From assembly GCA_024803745.1 (NCBI GenBank), contig JANJXV010000004.1:51345858-51409857 (forward strand): a stretch of 64,000 bases of DNA, written 5' to 3'. Below, piece by piece: positions 46,011 through 58,235 of the stretch (positions are counted from its first letter, which is position 1; every line of letters starts with the position of its first letter). Origin of the DNA: Megascapheus bottae (taxonomy: Eukaryota; Chordata; Mammalia; Rodentia; Geomyidae). The position numbers were made by a program, and so were the translations under genes. The notes under the pieces were generated by a model. The model was not told where the DNA came from, did no database searches, and saw nothing but the letters and a program-made list of their open reading frames with translations.

Positions 46011-47760
46011 TTATAAAACTGTTATAGTTATTATATTATGGAAAATTAAAATACTGAACTATATATACTGTGATATATTCATTTGTCTCTATATTCTCTC
46101 TTGCTTTTTAATATAAAATAATGTAGAAGTATGCAAATGATAGAACTTTTTATTAAAATATCTTTAAAGCAATTTCTGGTGGATTATTTTTTATTGAACT
46201 GCCATATTTTTCAATTGTATGTATAAATTAGGCTATATTAGTTAATACACCAATTTTATGCCTAAAACTAAAAAACAATCTGTAATTTGCTTCTAGTTTT
46301 CAATTTATAGCAATTCAATTTGCAGTTGATTACCAAAAAACAACCAGCACCTGACTTCTCGGTGCTTATTTTTCTTAAAATTCCTTTATCTCCAAGGGAA
46401 TTGTACACAGTGCAGCTTCTTTCTGTGGTGATGTATATGTTCTTTGGTAGTTAAGCTTTCATTCAATTCTTAATACCATCAAAGACAGACCTCGTTAATC
46501 ATAGTCCAAAGCAAAGGGCTATGGCTGTACTCTTTAGTTTCAAGGTAATAAGTAAAATCTGTTTTCTTTATGTCCAAAGAAATTTACTCAACTAGTGATA
46601 ATAAAACTAAGTTCATTAACTTATTTCCTATAGACTGTCACTCTGTTTTTGAAATCAATACATAATTTTCCTAAAGTTATAATGTATTAGAAGCCTACAC
46701 AGCAATAAAAATGCTAAAAATATTCACTTACCTAAATATTTCAGAGAGGTATTAATCTACATTTTAAATATCTAGGAAGAATTTCCCTGACTACCTTTTA
46801 AATAATACTAAGCATTAAATAAAGATTAACCCTTGACAAAGTTTCAGTACTTTGATGGATTAAGTATACACTCCTTAGGAAAATGCTATGTGTGCCTCTG
46901 CATATACATTTTTGAGAAGAATTTTCATTGTCAATATTAAATATGAATAACTAACCTTATATTCTACTTCAATAATTGATATTTTATTTCCTTAGCATAT
47001 CTGATAATTAAGTAAATATGTCAAGTATTTTCCCAAACTTACTTAGTAGATGCTTACCTGTAGATCTGTAGAGTAGCTTCTGTCTTTTCTTAAAGTACAG
47101 CTAAGTGATCACACCTACTGGAACAATTTTAATATTTTCTTACAGGTAACCAAAGAATAACATCAGCAGAAACACAAATATAAGAATCAGTGGCAGAGGA
47201 AGAAGAGATAGTACGGTGATGCTTCCTATCTTCAGGTAGGAAAGAAAGAGTGAAAGAAACCTTGGCATAGTCATCTATTCACTTTAATTTTCACAGAAGC
47301 TTAGGTTATGAAATATTTTGTTCCCTTTTGTCAATAATGCTTCATAAAGATTGGGGTATGTCAGCTTTCATGGGTAAAAGAGTTGATTTTGAAAATTTCA
47401 TAATTCAAAGTCTTGGTTTACAGTGTAATAAACTATCTCAGAAAATATGTCTTATAATTTATTGATACTATTACCATTATTAGTGCTGTCCATTATTGGT
47501 TGCAAATTATGCAATTATTTTGTACATATTTATTTTCATTAATCTTAAATTAACTTTAATTTTAGTAAACTCCCTACTTAATGTGTTTTAGGGGTTAAGG
47601 TTTACAAAGGTATATAAACACTAAGGTTCTAAATTTCTCAATTTGACTATTACTGTCTTTTACTTTTTTTATTTATTATTGAAAATATGCATACTATTAA
47701 AATATTAAGTGGAAAAAACTGTAGTTTCTATTAACTAAAAATAAATTAATTAATTCAAAA
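46011..47760. other. 1.75-kb unique AT-rich stretch
   Basis: No frame over 60 codons, no repeat and no RNA gene recognised. Confidence 0.45.
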
Positions 47761-47764
47761 AGTA

Positions 47765-47943
47765 TTCCTTTTTGCCAATTCTGAGGCTTGAACTCAGGGC
47801 CTGAGCACTGTCCTTGGGCTTTTTCAAGGCTAGTGTTCTACCACTTGAGCCACAGCTTTTTCTATGTATGTAGTACCACAGAATCGAACCTGGGTCTTTG
47901 TGCATGCTAGGCAAGCATTCTATCACTAGGCCAAACTCCTGCC
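47765..47943 (-). mobile_element. SINE-D
   Basis: 'ttttgccaattctgaggctt', 'caaggctagtgttctaccac', 'tgcatgctaggcaagcattc', 'ctaggccaaactcctgcc'. About 12 bp are deleted in the tail half. The L1 below inserted 5 bp beyond its end. Confidence 0.9.
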
Positions 47944-47948
47944 ACTTT

Positions 47949-49915
47949 AAGAATATTTTTGTTGTTGATATATTTTAGATATGAGGCCTTTGTCCGTTGT
48001 TTGGTTGGTGAAGATCTTCTCCCACTCTGTAGGCTTCCTAATTAATTTACTAGCTATGTCCTTTGCCATACAAAAGCTCTGCAGTTTAATGCAGTCCCAC
48101 TTATCCAGCCTTTCTCTGATTTGTTGTGATTCTTGGTCCTTATTAAGAAAGTTTCGACCTGTGCCAAGGAGGCCTAGTGTATCTCCTATTCCTTCTTGTA
48201 AAGTTTTCAGTGTGTCAGCTTTTACCTCCAGGTCTTTCATCCATTTGGAGTTAATTCTAGTGCATGGTGACAAAGAAGGATGCAACTTTAGTTTTCTGCA
48301 GGTGTTTAACCAGTTCTGCCAGCACAACTTGTTGAAGAGGCTGTCTTTCTTCCATTCTATTTTTTTGGCTCCCTTGTCAAAGATTAGGTGGCCATAGGTC
48401 TGTGGTTTACTATCTGGGTCCTCAGTTCTGTTCCATTGGTGTTCAGGCCTGTTCCTGTGCCAGTAGCAAGCTGTTTTGATAATTATAGCTCTGTAATAGA
48501 GTCTAAAGTTTGGAATTGAAATTCCTCCAGCGCTGTTCTTTCTGCTAAGAAGTGATTTTGCTATATGGGGTCTTTAATTATTCCATATGAAATTTTGGAT
48601 TGCCTCTTCTATTTGTTTAAAGAATGACATTGGGATATTGATGGGTATTGCGTTGAATTTGTAGATAGTTCTTGGCAAGATTGTCATTTTCACAATGTTG
48701 ATTCTTCCAATCCAGGAGCATGGGAGGTTTTTCCATTTCCTTAGTTCTGCTTTAATTTCCTTTTTTAGGGTTTTAAAGTTTTTATCAAAAAGGTCCTTTA
48801 CATTCTTAGTTAATCTAAATCCTAGGTACTCCAAAACTAACCTCCAAAGTAACAACCATCCCATTAAAAATTGGGCCAAAGAATTAAAGAGAGTCTTCTC
48901 TGAAGAAGAAACAAAAATGGCCTATAGACACATGAAGAAAAGCTCAACATCTCTGGTCATAAAAGAAATGCAAATCAAAACAACTCTAAGCTTCCACCTC
49001 ATTCCAGTTAGAATGGCCAGGATCAGGAAAACGAATAATAACAGATTCTGGAGGGGATGTGGCCAGGAAGGATCACTACTACACTGTTGGTGGGAGTGCA
49101 AACTCATTCAACCACTATGGAAAGCAGTATGGCAGTGCCTCAAAAGGCTAAACATAGAACTCCCCTATGACCCAGCAATTCCACTACTTGGCATTTACCC
49201 AACCATCCAGAAACAAGGACATACTAAATCCACTAGCACAACAATGTTCATTGCAGCATTACTCACCATAGCAAAGATATGGAACCAACCTAGATGTCCC
49301 TCTGTTGATGAATGGATCAACAAGTTGTGGTATTTGTACACAATGGAATTCTATGCTGTTGTCAGAAAGAATGACATCGCCCCATTTGTTAGGAAATGGA
49401 AAGACTTAGAAAAAATCATATTAAGTGAAGTAAGCCAGACTCAAAGGAACTTAGGCTCAATGGTTTCCCTCATTCGTTATAATCATTAGAAACCGTGGGC
49501 TCTACTAGCAGAGATCGCCAATAGAGCAAAATCTTGATACATAAGGCCATATAATGTGAAGCTAATTGAAAGGACCTCCAGGATATTGAAACAAAAGCCA
49601 TATAATGAATGATTGTTGTCCTTAATGTACTATGTTGTCTCTCATCTCCTTTGCTGTCCCTTGGTTATCTCATATTGTTATAGTATCTCACTTTGTTATC
49701 TGATATATTGAATTTATTTGTATTTGGATATTTGAAATTTGATAGGGAAGGGGGGAAAACCAAGACGGATGGGGGGTGGGGGGGTAGGGAAATGGGTACC
49801 AAGAAATGTGAAAGGGTATCAATGTATGTGAATTAATGCACCTTCTATCTGGCAAATATCATGTAACCCTTGTACTAATTACAATTAAAAAATGCAAAAA
49901 AAGAATATTTTTGTT
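47949..49915 (+). mobile_element. 5'-inverted (twin-primed) L1, lineage A, 15-bp TSD
   Basis: The TSD 'aagaatatttttgtt' is perfect at 47949-47963 and 49901-49915. The segment 47964 to about 48830 is antisense ORF2; from about 48829 to 49900 it is sense ORF2 C terminus, 3'UTR and A-rich tail. The two parts meet at 'act' (48828-48830), shared by both, and are almost contiguous in L1 coordinates with roughly 20 bp lost. This is the classical product of twin priming. The whole element is about 1.94 kb and 5'-truncated. Confidence 0.95.
48829..49489 (+). pseudogene. L1 ORF2 C-terminal fragment, open to its stop
   Basis: This is the terminal part of the L1 endonuclease/reverse-transcriptase protein, after the polymerase domain. 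From the inversion junction the frame is open for about 220 codons to the natural TGA-region stop at 49487-49489. It contains the Cys/His knuckle '[16 protein letters not shown]' followed by 'AIPLLGIYP' and 'FIAALLTIAKIWNQ', all well conserved. No stop or frameshift is present, unlike other copies here, so the insertion is comparatively recent. An ATG at 48695 in the inverted part opens a chimeric 264-codon frame across the junction. It has no promoter or catalytic domain. Confidence 0.9.
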
Positions 49916-51146
49916 AATTTTATCAACAAAAAAAATAGTACTAGATTTGCTAAACACTCCAAATTATATCTAAAAGTACCTATATACCTAATAAGGATAA
50001 AGAAAAGCTTCAGACCTGAAAATATAAACCAAATATGGTGATATTTTATTAATAGAAGAAACCATAATTACTTTGACAAAAATCAGTATGTTTTGCTTCG
50101 AAGCAAAAATAAATTTTTAAAAATGGTCATTTGTCTTCAAGAAAGCTTTATTAAATTCAATGGCTGGGGCAGGCAAAGGGCGTCAAGAAATAACATTTTA
50201 TGACACATGTATTAGGAATGTAATAGTATTTCAAAAATTAAGGGACATTTCTTTCCATTTCATGTGTCAGTGAATAACTCATTTTTCCATTTTGATTTGA
50301 TAACATTTGGGTTAAGTGAAAAGAAAATATAAAGTGTTCATTGGAAGTGTGAAGAGGTCATAAACTTAAACCATAAAATACTTAGGGATTTTACACATTT
50401 TAAGTCCTGGTTGCATAGTTCAGGAGTGACATAATTAATCTCTTCTTAAAGAATGAAAACAATATTTATTTTAAAGAGCTCTCTTCTAGCCAGTAGAGTG
50501 TTTTACCTTTTGATTCTATTTCTTCAGCTGTTTCTGTCTGCTGATATAGTTAGGTGAAAATAAATGGACATTCTTGCTGTAAAATGGTAGGAAACATCTC
50601 TTTCCCACATCAAAGGAAGACTCTAACTGTTAAATTCCATTCCATATCACACACTGAAGGAGTTTGCTCTAACTAATAATCCTTCTGCTTTACCCATAGT
50701 ATAACATCTTTCCTACAACATCTTTGTACTATCTGATAATGTTATAAATTAAAAGTGCTAACAATTTTATATTAAAAAACAAACCGTTTCCTCTTTACTA
50801 TGTCTCCCTTTAGCCAATATTGATATGGAGATATTTTGCCATCTGTTCCAAACTACCATTGCCTCTTATTCTTTCTTTCCTTCTTTGTTTTCCAACTCTC
50901 TCATTGACAGTGAGCAATAATCACTTAAGGTGATATGCCAAGGTCATTTATAATTCCATTTTACTGACTCCAGTTTTCCATTAATATCCTGGCTAAATTT
51001 CTAAGAAGAATGTTAAAATCATTATAAACAAGGAAATCAGCTATCTTTTTGGTACTGGATGGTTAAGGAAATGGCATCAATCTTGTTCATGTCTTTTATT
51101 TTCTTTCTTTAAAATGCATTCCATGTTGACCACAAGATGATGAAAT
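49916..51146. other. unique AT-rich DNA
   Basis: Nothing recognised. Confidence 0.4.
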
Positions 51147-51147
51147 T

Positions 51148-51285
51148 GGCAACTAGTGGCTCCTGCCCATAATCCATGATACTCTGAGATAGAAGGATGT
51201 TGTTTCAAAGGTGGCTTAGGTAGAAAATTTCCAGAGACTCTGAGCTTGGCCCTGGGTTCAAGTCTCTAGTATTCTAGGTGAGTAT
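51148..51285 (+). mobile_element. old SINE-C-like remnant
   Basis: 'gcaactagtggctcctgccc', 'gatactctgagatagaag', 'ggccctgggttcaagtctct' keep SINE order in a shortened, diverged form. Confidence 0.45.
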
Positions 51286-51300
51286 GGTGGGGGATGGAGC

Positions 51301-51316
51301 GGGGGGGGGGGGGGGG
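51301..51316. repeat. poly(G) run
   Basis: Sixteen consecutive G following a G-rich lead-in ('ggtgggggatggagc'), near the end of the SINE remnant. Confidence 0.95.
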
Positions 51317-53080
51317 TGCGTGAGCACACGTGAGATTAGTTCATTCCATTTTCCATTACTCTTTGTATTTATATCATTTTTTCCTCAACATTGGTCACTT
51401 TCAAATACCACATGATGTAAGCATTTAAATATATGAAAAATTAGGGTAGGGAAAAAATTAAATCAAGGGACTGGTGACAGCATTTAAAAGATGAATGGTT
51501 GTTAGTATTAAAATTAATTACAGTTTTAATTTCTCCCATACTCAATTCATTTCTTGTAAGGTCTTCATTAGATTCATTTAAAAATTATGTCAATGAAAAA
51601 ATAAGCGTTAAGGAGAATCTCGAAGGCCTGTGCAGTGTGCAAATTATTTTGATCCTTCAAATGCAAAATGTAATATCGATCTAACTCCATTAATATGGAA
51701 AATATTTCATGTAAGTAAAACCAGAGCTCTACAAGATATTGCAAGGGTCTTTTAATGTCATTCAGACACAGCTAAAATTAATTTTAAAACTGTTGGTTTA
51801 ATCAAGGAATGTATATGCATATTTCATGCAAATTCAGAAATTTAGACAAATTTTATCAATCAAAACAGAAGATGTTATGCTCTAAAGCATGCCTCTGGTT
51901 TATAGCTTAGGTGTGATCTATTTTAAGATGAAACTGCAACATGATGTTATTTATTTCCAGGTGCTATAAAATTCATTTAATTTGAAGACTGATTAAAGCA
52001 GAGAACCTCATGACAAGGTGAAAACTCAGGCTCTACCAATCAAACTTGGGTCTGACACAGACTGCCAACACAGCAGATAGAAATCAACAGGGAAAACTCA
52101 ATTGTGTGTGTAGATACTCACATATCCTTAGTGGTGGGAGTCATAGAATGAATCTAAGGAAACTAACTTTATCCTCTCATCCCAAGGCATACAGAGCCTA
52201 TAGATGCTATTTCCCTCCTAAAGGTTAAGTTATATAAAGCAGTAAAAAAAAAAGATTAGTGAATAATGCATTTGTATTTGTTGTACACCTAGAATATATG
52301 AATAATCATCTGAAATCACTTTAAAGGTCAATTAGATGAGTTTCACTCATACTTTTTCATAACCGAGTTATAACTCTTAAATGTATTATTATAAGCTATA
52401 ATGCTATTATTTAATTGATTTATAAAGTTTAGTACTTTTGGATATGTATGACTCTGGAGATAAATGACAAAATAGTGAAAAGATGAAATTCCAATATAAC
52501 TTCTTTCATTTGGTCAAACTTGAAAAAGATACTAAAATATTTAAATTTCTCAAAAGTCTCAATGCTATAAAAATAAGCAGAAATATCATTTGAAAACTTA
52601 AAAGTGTTCATCAATGAACCAAAAATTTAGGTTGTGTAATCAATAATTATTTTCTAATCTCTATTTCTACTAGTATGGAGTATTATTTTAGGACAGAAAA
52701 TATTTTTAAATAACAGTAAAAATCATTGATTACGCCAAAGAATTTATTTAATTAGGACACAGGTTAAAGTGCCACATCAACTGTTTTCCTTGAGAATTTC
52801 TCTTACTACCCAGAAAAATAGTTTACAGGGTGTCAAATTTTAACTGCTAAAGCATTCATCATCTTCCTCTTAAAGCTAGCACAAAAAGCACAAAAAACTG
52901 AGAAATTTCTGATTTTCCTTATACTTAAAATTAAGAAAAAATGAGTTCTAAAATACTTGTTTTGTTTATAAATCATGTGCAAGTATTGTATATGAATTTA
53001 TGTAAAATATAATAAACAGAGGTAGCATTAGTATTCCCAACACTATCCATAGAAAATATTCTTAAAATATTCTTTTTTTT
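51317..53080. other. 1.8-kb unique AT-rich stretch
   Basis: Short frames only (60-61 codons). No gene or repeat recognised. Confidence 0.45.
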
Positions 53081-53648
53081 GATGACAAGGTAAGACACTG
53101 TAACAATATGAGATAACCAAGAGACAGCAAAAGAGATGAGAGATAACATAGTATCTTAAGGACAACAATCACATATTATATGGCTTGTTTCTACATCCTG
53201 GAGGTTCTTTCATTTAGCGTCATTCTATATGGCCTTATGTATCTAGGTTTTGCTCTATTGTAAATCTCTGCTAGGAGAGTCCAAGGTTTTATTTATTTTA
53301 AGACAAATGAGGGAAACTATTGAGCCTATGTTCCTTTGAGTCTGCCTTACTTTACTTAATATGATTTTTTCTAAGTCTTTCTATTTCCTTACAAATGGGG
53401 TGATGTAGATTTTTCTGATGGCAGCATAGAATTCCATTGTGTATAAATACCACCTCTTGTTGATCCAATCATCAACTGAGGGGCATCTAGGTTGGTTCCC
53501 TATCAGGGAAGGGGGAAAAACAAGATGAGGGGCGAGGGTGGGGGGAGGGAAATGGGGACCAAAACATGAGAAGGGGTATCAATGTTTGTGAAGTAATTTA
53601 CCTCGATCTGGGGAATATATTGTAATCCTTCTATTAACTACAAAAAAT
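53081..53648 (+). mobile_element. second 5'-inverted L1, lineage A
   Basis: Segment 53081 to about 53500 is antisense ('gagataaccaagagacagca', 'tcatcaactgaggggcatct'). From about 53501 the strand flips to sense 3'UTR ('tatcagggaagggggaaaaa', 'aaaggggtatc'-like, 'tgtaatccttctattaacta'). In L1 coordinates the halves are neighbours with about 40 bp lost. I could not define a convincing TSD; short 'aaaatat' words occur on both sides. Confidence 0.85.
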
Positions 53649-53665
53649 ATATATGTCAAACATAT

Positions 53666-53855
53666 ATACTTTTTTTCCAGTCCTGGGCTAGGGCTCAGGG
53701 CCTGTCTTTGAGCTTTCTCAAAGCTAGGGCTCTACCACTTGAGCCACAGCACCACTTCTAGCTTTTTTCTATATATGTAGTACTGAGGGATCAAACCCAG
53801 GTCTTCATTTATGCAAGGCAAGCCCTCTACCATTAGACCAAATTCCTGGCCCCTA
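53666..53855 (-). mobile_element. SINE-D
   Basis: 'tttccagtcctgggctaggg', 'gctctaccacttgagccaca', 'gggatcaaacccaggtcttc', 'accaaattcctggccc'. A few bases are missing in the tail half. Confidence 0.9.
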
Positions 53856-54126
53856 TATAGAAAATATTTTAAAGTTGATTTACATAGAATGATATATCAA
53901 AATTATGCAAAAAGAAAAGAATGAATGAAGGGAAATACATAAGGAAGGTGAATCTTTTTTTAATAGGCCTAGTATATCAGTAGCAATAAGATAGCCTTGG
54001 TATATTTATTTATTTAGTCAATTGGTTCTAGCAGGAGTAAACAGAACCACTGCCAAGGAGAACACAACAGAGATTCTTCCGTTTGAAAAAATATCAAAGA
54101 TAGAAACATGGAACATGGAATGAGTG
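53856..54126. other. unique DNA between SINE and L1
   Basis: Nothing recognised. Confidence 0.4.
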
Positions 54127-56923
54127 AGAAGAAACTTTTTTAAAAATATTTTTATTGTAATTAGTAAAAGGGTTACATGATATTTGCCATATAGAAGTTG
54201 CATTAATTCACATACATTGATACCCTTTCACATTTCTTGGTACCCTTTACCCGCCCCCCACAGCTCCCCCCATCTTGGTTTTCCCCCCTTCCCTATCAAA
54301 TTTCAAATAATCAAATACAAATAAATTCAATATATCAGAAAACAAAGTGAAATACTGTAACAATATGAGGTACCCAAGGGACAGCAAAGGAGATGAGAGA
54401 CAACATAGTACATTAAGGACAACAATCATTCATTATATGGCTTTTGTTTCAATATCCTGGAGGTCCTTTCAATTAGCTTCATACTATATGGCCTTATGTA
54501 TCAAGGTTTTGCTCTATTGCAGATCTCTGCTAGGAGAGCCCAAGATTTCTACTGATTATGACAAATGAGGGAAACCATTGAGCCTAAGTTCCTTTGAGTC
54601 TGGCTTACTTCACTTAATATGATTTTTTCTAAGTCTTTTCATTTCCTAACATATGGGTCGATGTTGTTTTTTCTGACAGCAGCATAGAATTCTATTGTGT
54701 ACAAATACGACAACTTGTTGATCTACTCATCAACTGAGGGACATCTAGATTGGTTCCATATCTTTGCTATGGTGAATAATGCTGCAATGAACATTGTTGT
54801 GCTAGTGGGTTTAGTATGCCCTAGATTCTGGATGGTTGGGTAAATGCCAAGTAGTGGAATTGCTGGGTCATAGGGGAGTTCTATGTTTAGCCTTTTGAGG
54901 CACTGCCATACTGCTTTCCATAGTGGTTGAATGAGTTTGCACTCCCACCAACAGTGTAGTAGTGATCCCTCCTGGCCACATCCCCAACAGCATCTGTTAT
55001 TATTCATTTTCCTGATCCTGGCCTTTCTAACTGGAGTGAGGTGGAATCTTAGAGGTTGTTTTGATTTGCATTTCTTTTATGACCAGAGATGTTGAGCATT
55101 TCTTCATGTGTCTATAGGCCATTTTTGTTTCTTCTTCAGAGAAGACTCTCTTTCAGACTTTGGCCCATCTTTTAATGGGATGGTTGTTACTTTGGAGATT
55201 AGTTTTGGAGTGATTCAATTTTTTGAGCTGTTGATATATTTTAGATATGAGGCCTTTGTCCGTTGTTTGGTTGGTGAAGATCATCTCCTACTCTGTAGGC
55301 TTCCTAATTAATTTACTAGCTATGTCCTTTGCCATACAAAAGCTCCACAGTTTAATGCAGTCCCACTTATCCAGCCTTTCTCTGATTTGTTGTGATTCTT
55401 GGTCCTTATTAAGAAAGTTTCGACCTGTGCCAAGGAGGCCTAGTGTATCTCCTATTCTTTCTTGTAAAGTTTTCAGTGTGTCAGCTTTTACCTCCAGGTC
55501 TTTCATCCATTTGGAGTTAATTCTAGTGCATGGTGACAAAGAAGGATCTAACTTCAGTTTTCTGCAGATGCTTAACCAGTTCTGCCAGCACAACTTGTTG
55601 AAGAGGCTGTCTTTCTTCCATTCTATTTTTTTGGCTCCCTTGTCAAAGATTAGGTGGCCATAGGTCTGTGGTTTACTATCTGGGTCCTCAGTTCTATTCC
55701 ATTGGTCTTCAGGCCTGTTCTTGTGCCAGTACCAAGCTGTTTTGATAATTATAGCCCTGTAATAGAGTCTAAAGTTTGGAACTGAAATTCCTCCAGCGCT
55801 GTTCTTTCTGCTGAGAAGTGTTTTTGCTATACGGGGTCTTTAATTATTCCATATGAAATTTTGGATTGCCTCTTCTATTTCTTTAAAGAATGACATTGGG
55901 ATATTGGTGGGTATTGTGTTGAATTTGTAGATAGCCCTTGGCAAGATTGTCATTTTCACGATGTTGATTCTTCCAATCCAGGAGCATGGGAGGTTTTTCC
56001 ATTTCCTTAGTTCTGCTTTAATTTCCTTTTTTAGGGTTTTAAAGTTTTCATCAAAAAGGTCCTTTACGTTCTTAGTGAAGCTAATTCCTAGGTACTTTAT
56101 TTTCTTTGAGGTTATTATGAAAGGAGTTGCTTTCCTGATTATTGCCTCGCTCCTTCACTGTTGGTGTAAAGGAAGGCAGTTGATTTTTGAAGGTTAATTT
56201 TATAGCCTGCTACCCTTCCAAAGTTTTGAATCAGCTCAAGGAGCTTGGGAGTAGAGTCTATAGGATTCTTTAAATACAGAATCATGTCATCTGCAAAGAG
56301 GGATAGTTTTACTTCCTCTTGCCATACTTGGATCCCCTTTATGCTTGCTTCTTGCCTTATTGCATTGGCTAGGAATTCTAATACTATGTTAAAGAGGAGT
56401 GGAGAGAGTGGGCATCTTTGTCTCATTCCTGATTTTAGAGGGAATGGCTTTAGATTTTTCACCATTAAGTGTAATACCAGCAGTGGGTTCGTCATACACA
56501 GCCTTTATTATATTGAGGCCTTTATTATATTGAGGAATATTTCATGGATTCCTAGTTTCTCCAGAGCTTTTAACATAAAGGGGTGCTTTGGATCTTGTCA
56601 AATGCCTTTTCCACGTCTATTGAGATAATCATGTTTTTTTTTGTCCTTGCTCCTGTTGATGTGTTGAATTATATTTATTGATTTGCATATGTTGAACCAG
56701 CTTTGCCTCCCTGTGATGAATCCAGTTTGATCATGTGTATAATTTTTTTGATGAGTTGTTGTAGACGGTTGGCCAGTATTTTGTTGAGAAGTTTTGCATC
56801 GATGTTCATTAAAGAAATAGGTCTATAGTTCTCTTTCTTTGATGAATCTCTGTCTGGTTTGGGGTTGAGGGTTATACTGGCTTCATAGAATGAGTTTGGT
56901 AAAAAACAAGAAGAAACTTTTTT
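54127..56923 (-). mobile_element. 5'-truncated L1, lineage A, 15-bp TSD
   Basis: The element lies at 54142-56908 on the minus strand. The TSD 'agaagaaactttttt' is perfect at 54127-54141 and 56909-56923. From its 5' end (56908) it holds ORF2 from within the reverse transcriptase to the C terminus, then the 3'UTR ending at 54142. There is no inversion. Its similarity to the 47.9-49.9 kb copy is visibly very high, indicating the same young lineage. Confidence 0.95.
54640..56908 (-). pseudogene. L1 ORF2 fragment (RT domain to C terminus)
   Basis: Partial reverse transcriptase of a non-LTR retrotransposon. The 5' limit falls in the RT fingers/palm region ('NSFYEAS'-like near 56890). The catalytic 'FADDM' box lies at about 56285-56297, in a frame open from 56495 to 56139. 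Farther on are 'WKNLPCSW'-type and thumb-region motifs. The C-terminal Cys/His knuckle '[16 protein letters not shown]' lies near 54930-54985. At least two frameshifts (near 56500 and between 55290 and 56140) and an early stop near 54720 split it, so no full protein is possible. The 3'UTR boundary is approximate. Confidence 0.85.
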
Positions 56924-57108
56924 TATTCAAGGACTTTAGCACTGGGATGAACTGTTTAACAGCAAGTAAAGGAATACTTTTTTTTTTAATTCCATCCCTT
57001 CAGTAATTGTATGCTCTCTAGGTTCCAGGAAAGAGTCAATAAAATAAATACTGGTGTAATTTTTGTATAAAACCAGTAAAACAAGACCATTTGAAAACTA
57101 ATGCTTTA
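56924..57108. other. short unique stretch
   Basis: Nothing recognised. Confidence 0.4.
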
Positions 57109-57132
57109 GGAGAGAGAGAGATAGAGAGAGAT

Positions 57133-57190
<58 letters not shown>

Positions 57191-57222
57191 AGAGGGAGAG
57201 GGAGAGGGAGAGGAGAGAGACC
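57109..57222. repeat. (GA)n / (GGGAGA)n microsatellite
   Basis: About 110 bp: GA with GATA interruptions, then (GAGGGA)n. A pyrimidine-rich stretch near 57296-57345 follows. The 107-codon minus frame is an artefact. Confidence 0.95.
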
Positions 57223-58026
57223 CCCAGACAGAGAGACAGAGATAGGGGGAAAAGATTTTGTTTAAATCTCAGCAACTTTTTATAGGTAGAAAAGACCTCC
57301 TCCCCTGCCTTTACCTCTCCCTTTTCCTTTCTCCCTCCCCCCCTGTCAATTTGTCGCACATTAATTTTGAATAATCATCCAGTGATTCTCAGGTATAAAA
57401 TAATATTGAGCATAGTTTTCCAATCTCATCCTGCTAACAGTTGTCAGACTCCTTTAATAAAATGTAAAACTTTACATTCCACAGCTGCACATATGGTTTC
57501 TCCTTGCCTGAAGTATGTTTTACAGTACACTCTAGCTCAAAGAATGGCTTATATTTTTCCTGAACCTAGTATGTGATATCTCTTTATTATTCTTTTCACT
57601 CCTATGGTGAGTTCTATGTGTAATTCCCTTTAAAAAGTCCAGGCAATGTACTATTTTATATCCATAAATCCTATTACCTCCTTTGTTAAGTGTTATTAAT
57701 TCTGTCTCATAGAAATCAAGAATATATTCATAAATCTGAAAGAATGAGTGGAAAAATTAACTGTTTAAAAATATCACAAATAAGCATAACATCCAGGAGT
57801 AAAACTGTAAGATAAACAAGATATTTCTGAAAATATTAGCATTGTGAATGTAGGTATATACAGTTGACAAGCAGTTTATATAGTATAGACTTCTTCCAAA
57901 TAATAAGAAAACACCAGGTCAACTAACATAAAGTCAGAAAATAAGCTGCAGCTCAAAGCTCTCATGTCAGCTACATGGCACTCTGAGATTGGAAATCTCC
58001 GGACTAAGGGTCTGTAAGATTCTGTC
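57223..58026. other. unique DNA
   Basis: A 69-codon plus frame (57367-57576) and a 91-codon minus frame (57876-58151) are not supported by any motif. Confidence 0.35.
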
Positions 58027-58235
58027 ATTATAGAACAAGATGGGTGTAGTGGTATTCTGTAATTCTCCTTATGGTGAGAATTGAAAAATAAGATGATCAT
58101 AGTACAGATACATACCTGTATATCAAGAATATCTATATCAAAAATAATCATTATAGAAAAAGACAGGACAGTTGAGTCAGCAATAGAACAACTTCCTAGT
58201 AAGCATAAAGCCCTGTACTACCAAAAAAATAAGAA
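58027..58235 (+). mobile_element. old B1 + tRNA-like composite SINE
   Basis: 'gatgggtgtagtggtattct' starts a B1-like head. After an A-rich linker a tRNA-like end follows ('cctagtaagcataaagccct', 'gtactacc'), matching the composite at 23.35-23.58 kb. Strongly diverged. Confidence 0.4.

Noticed and set aside
48695..49489. Longest frame in the window (264 codons) as a host gene
   Set aside because: It is a chimera of inverted and sense L1 ORF2 within a TSD-bounded insertion; the C-terminal part is plainly L1.
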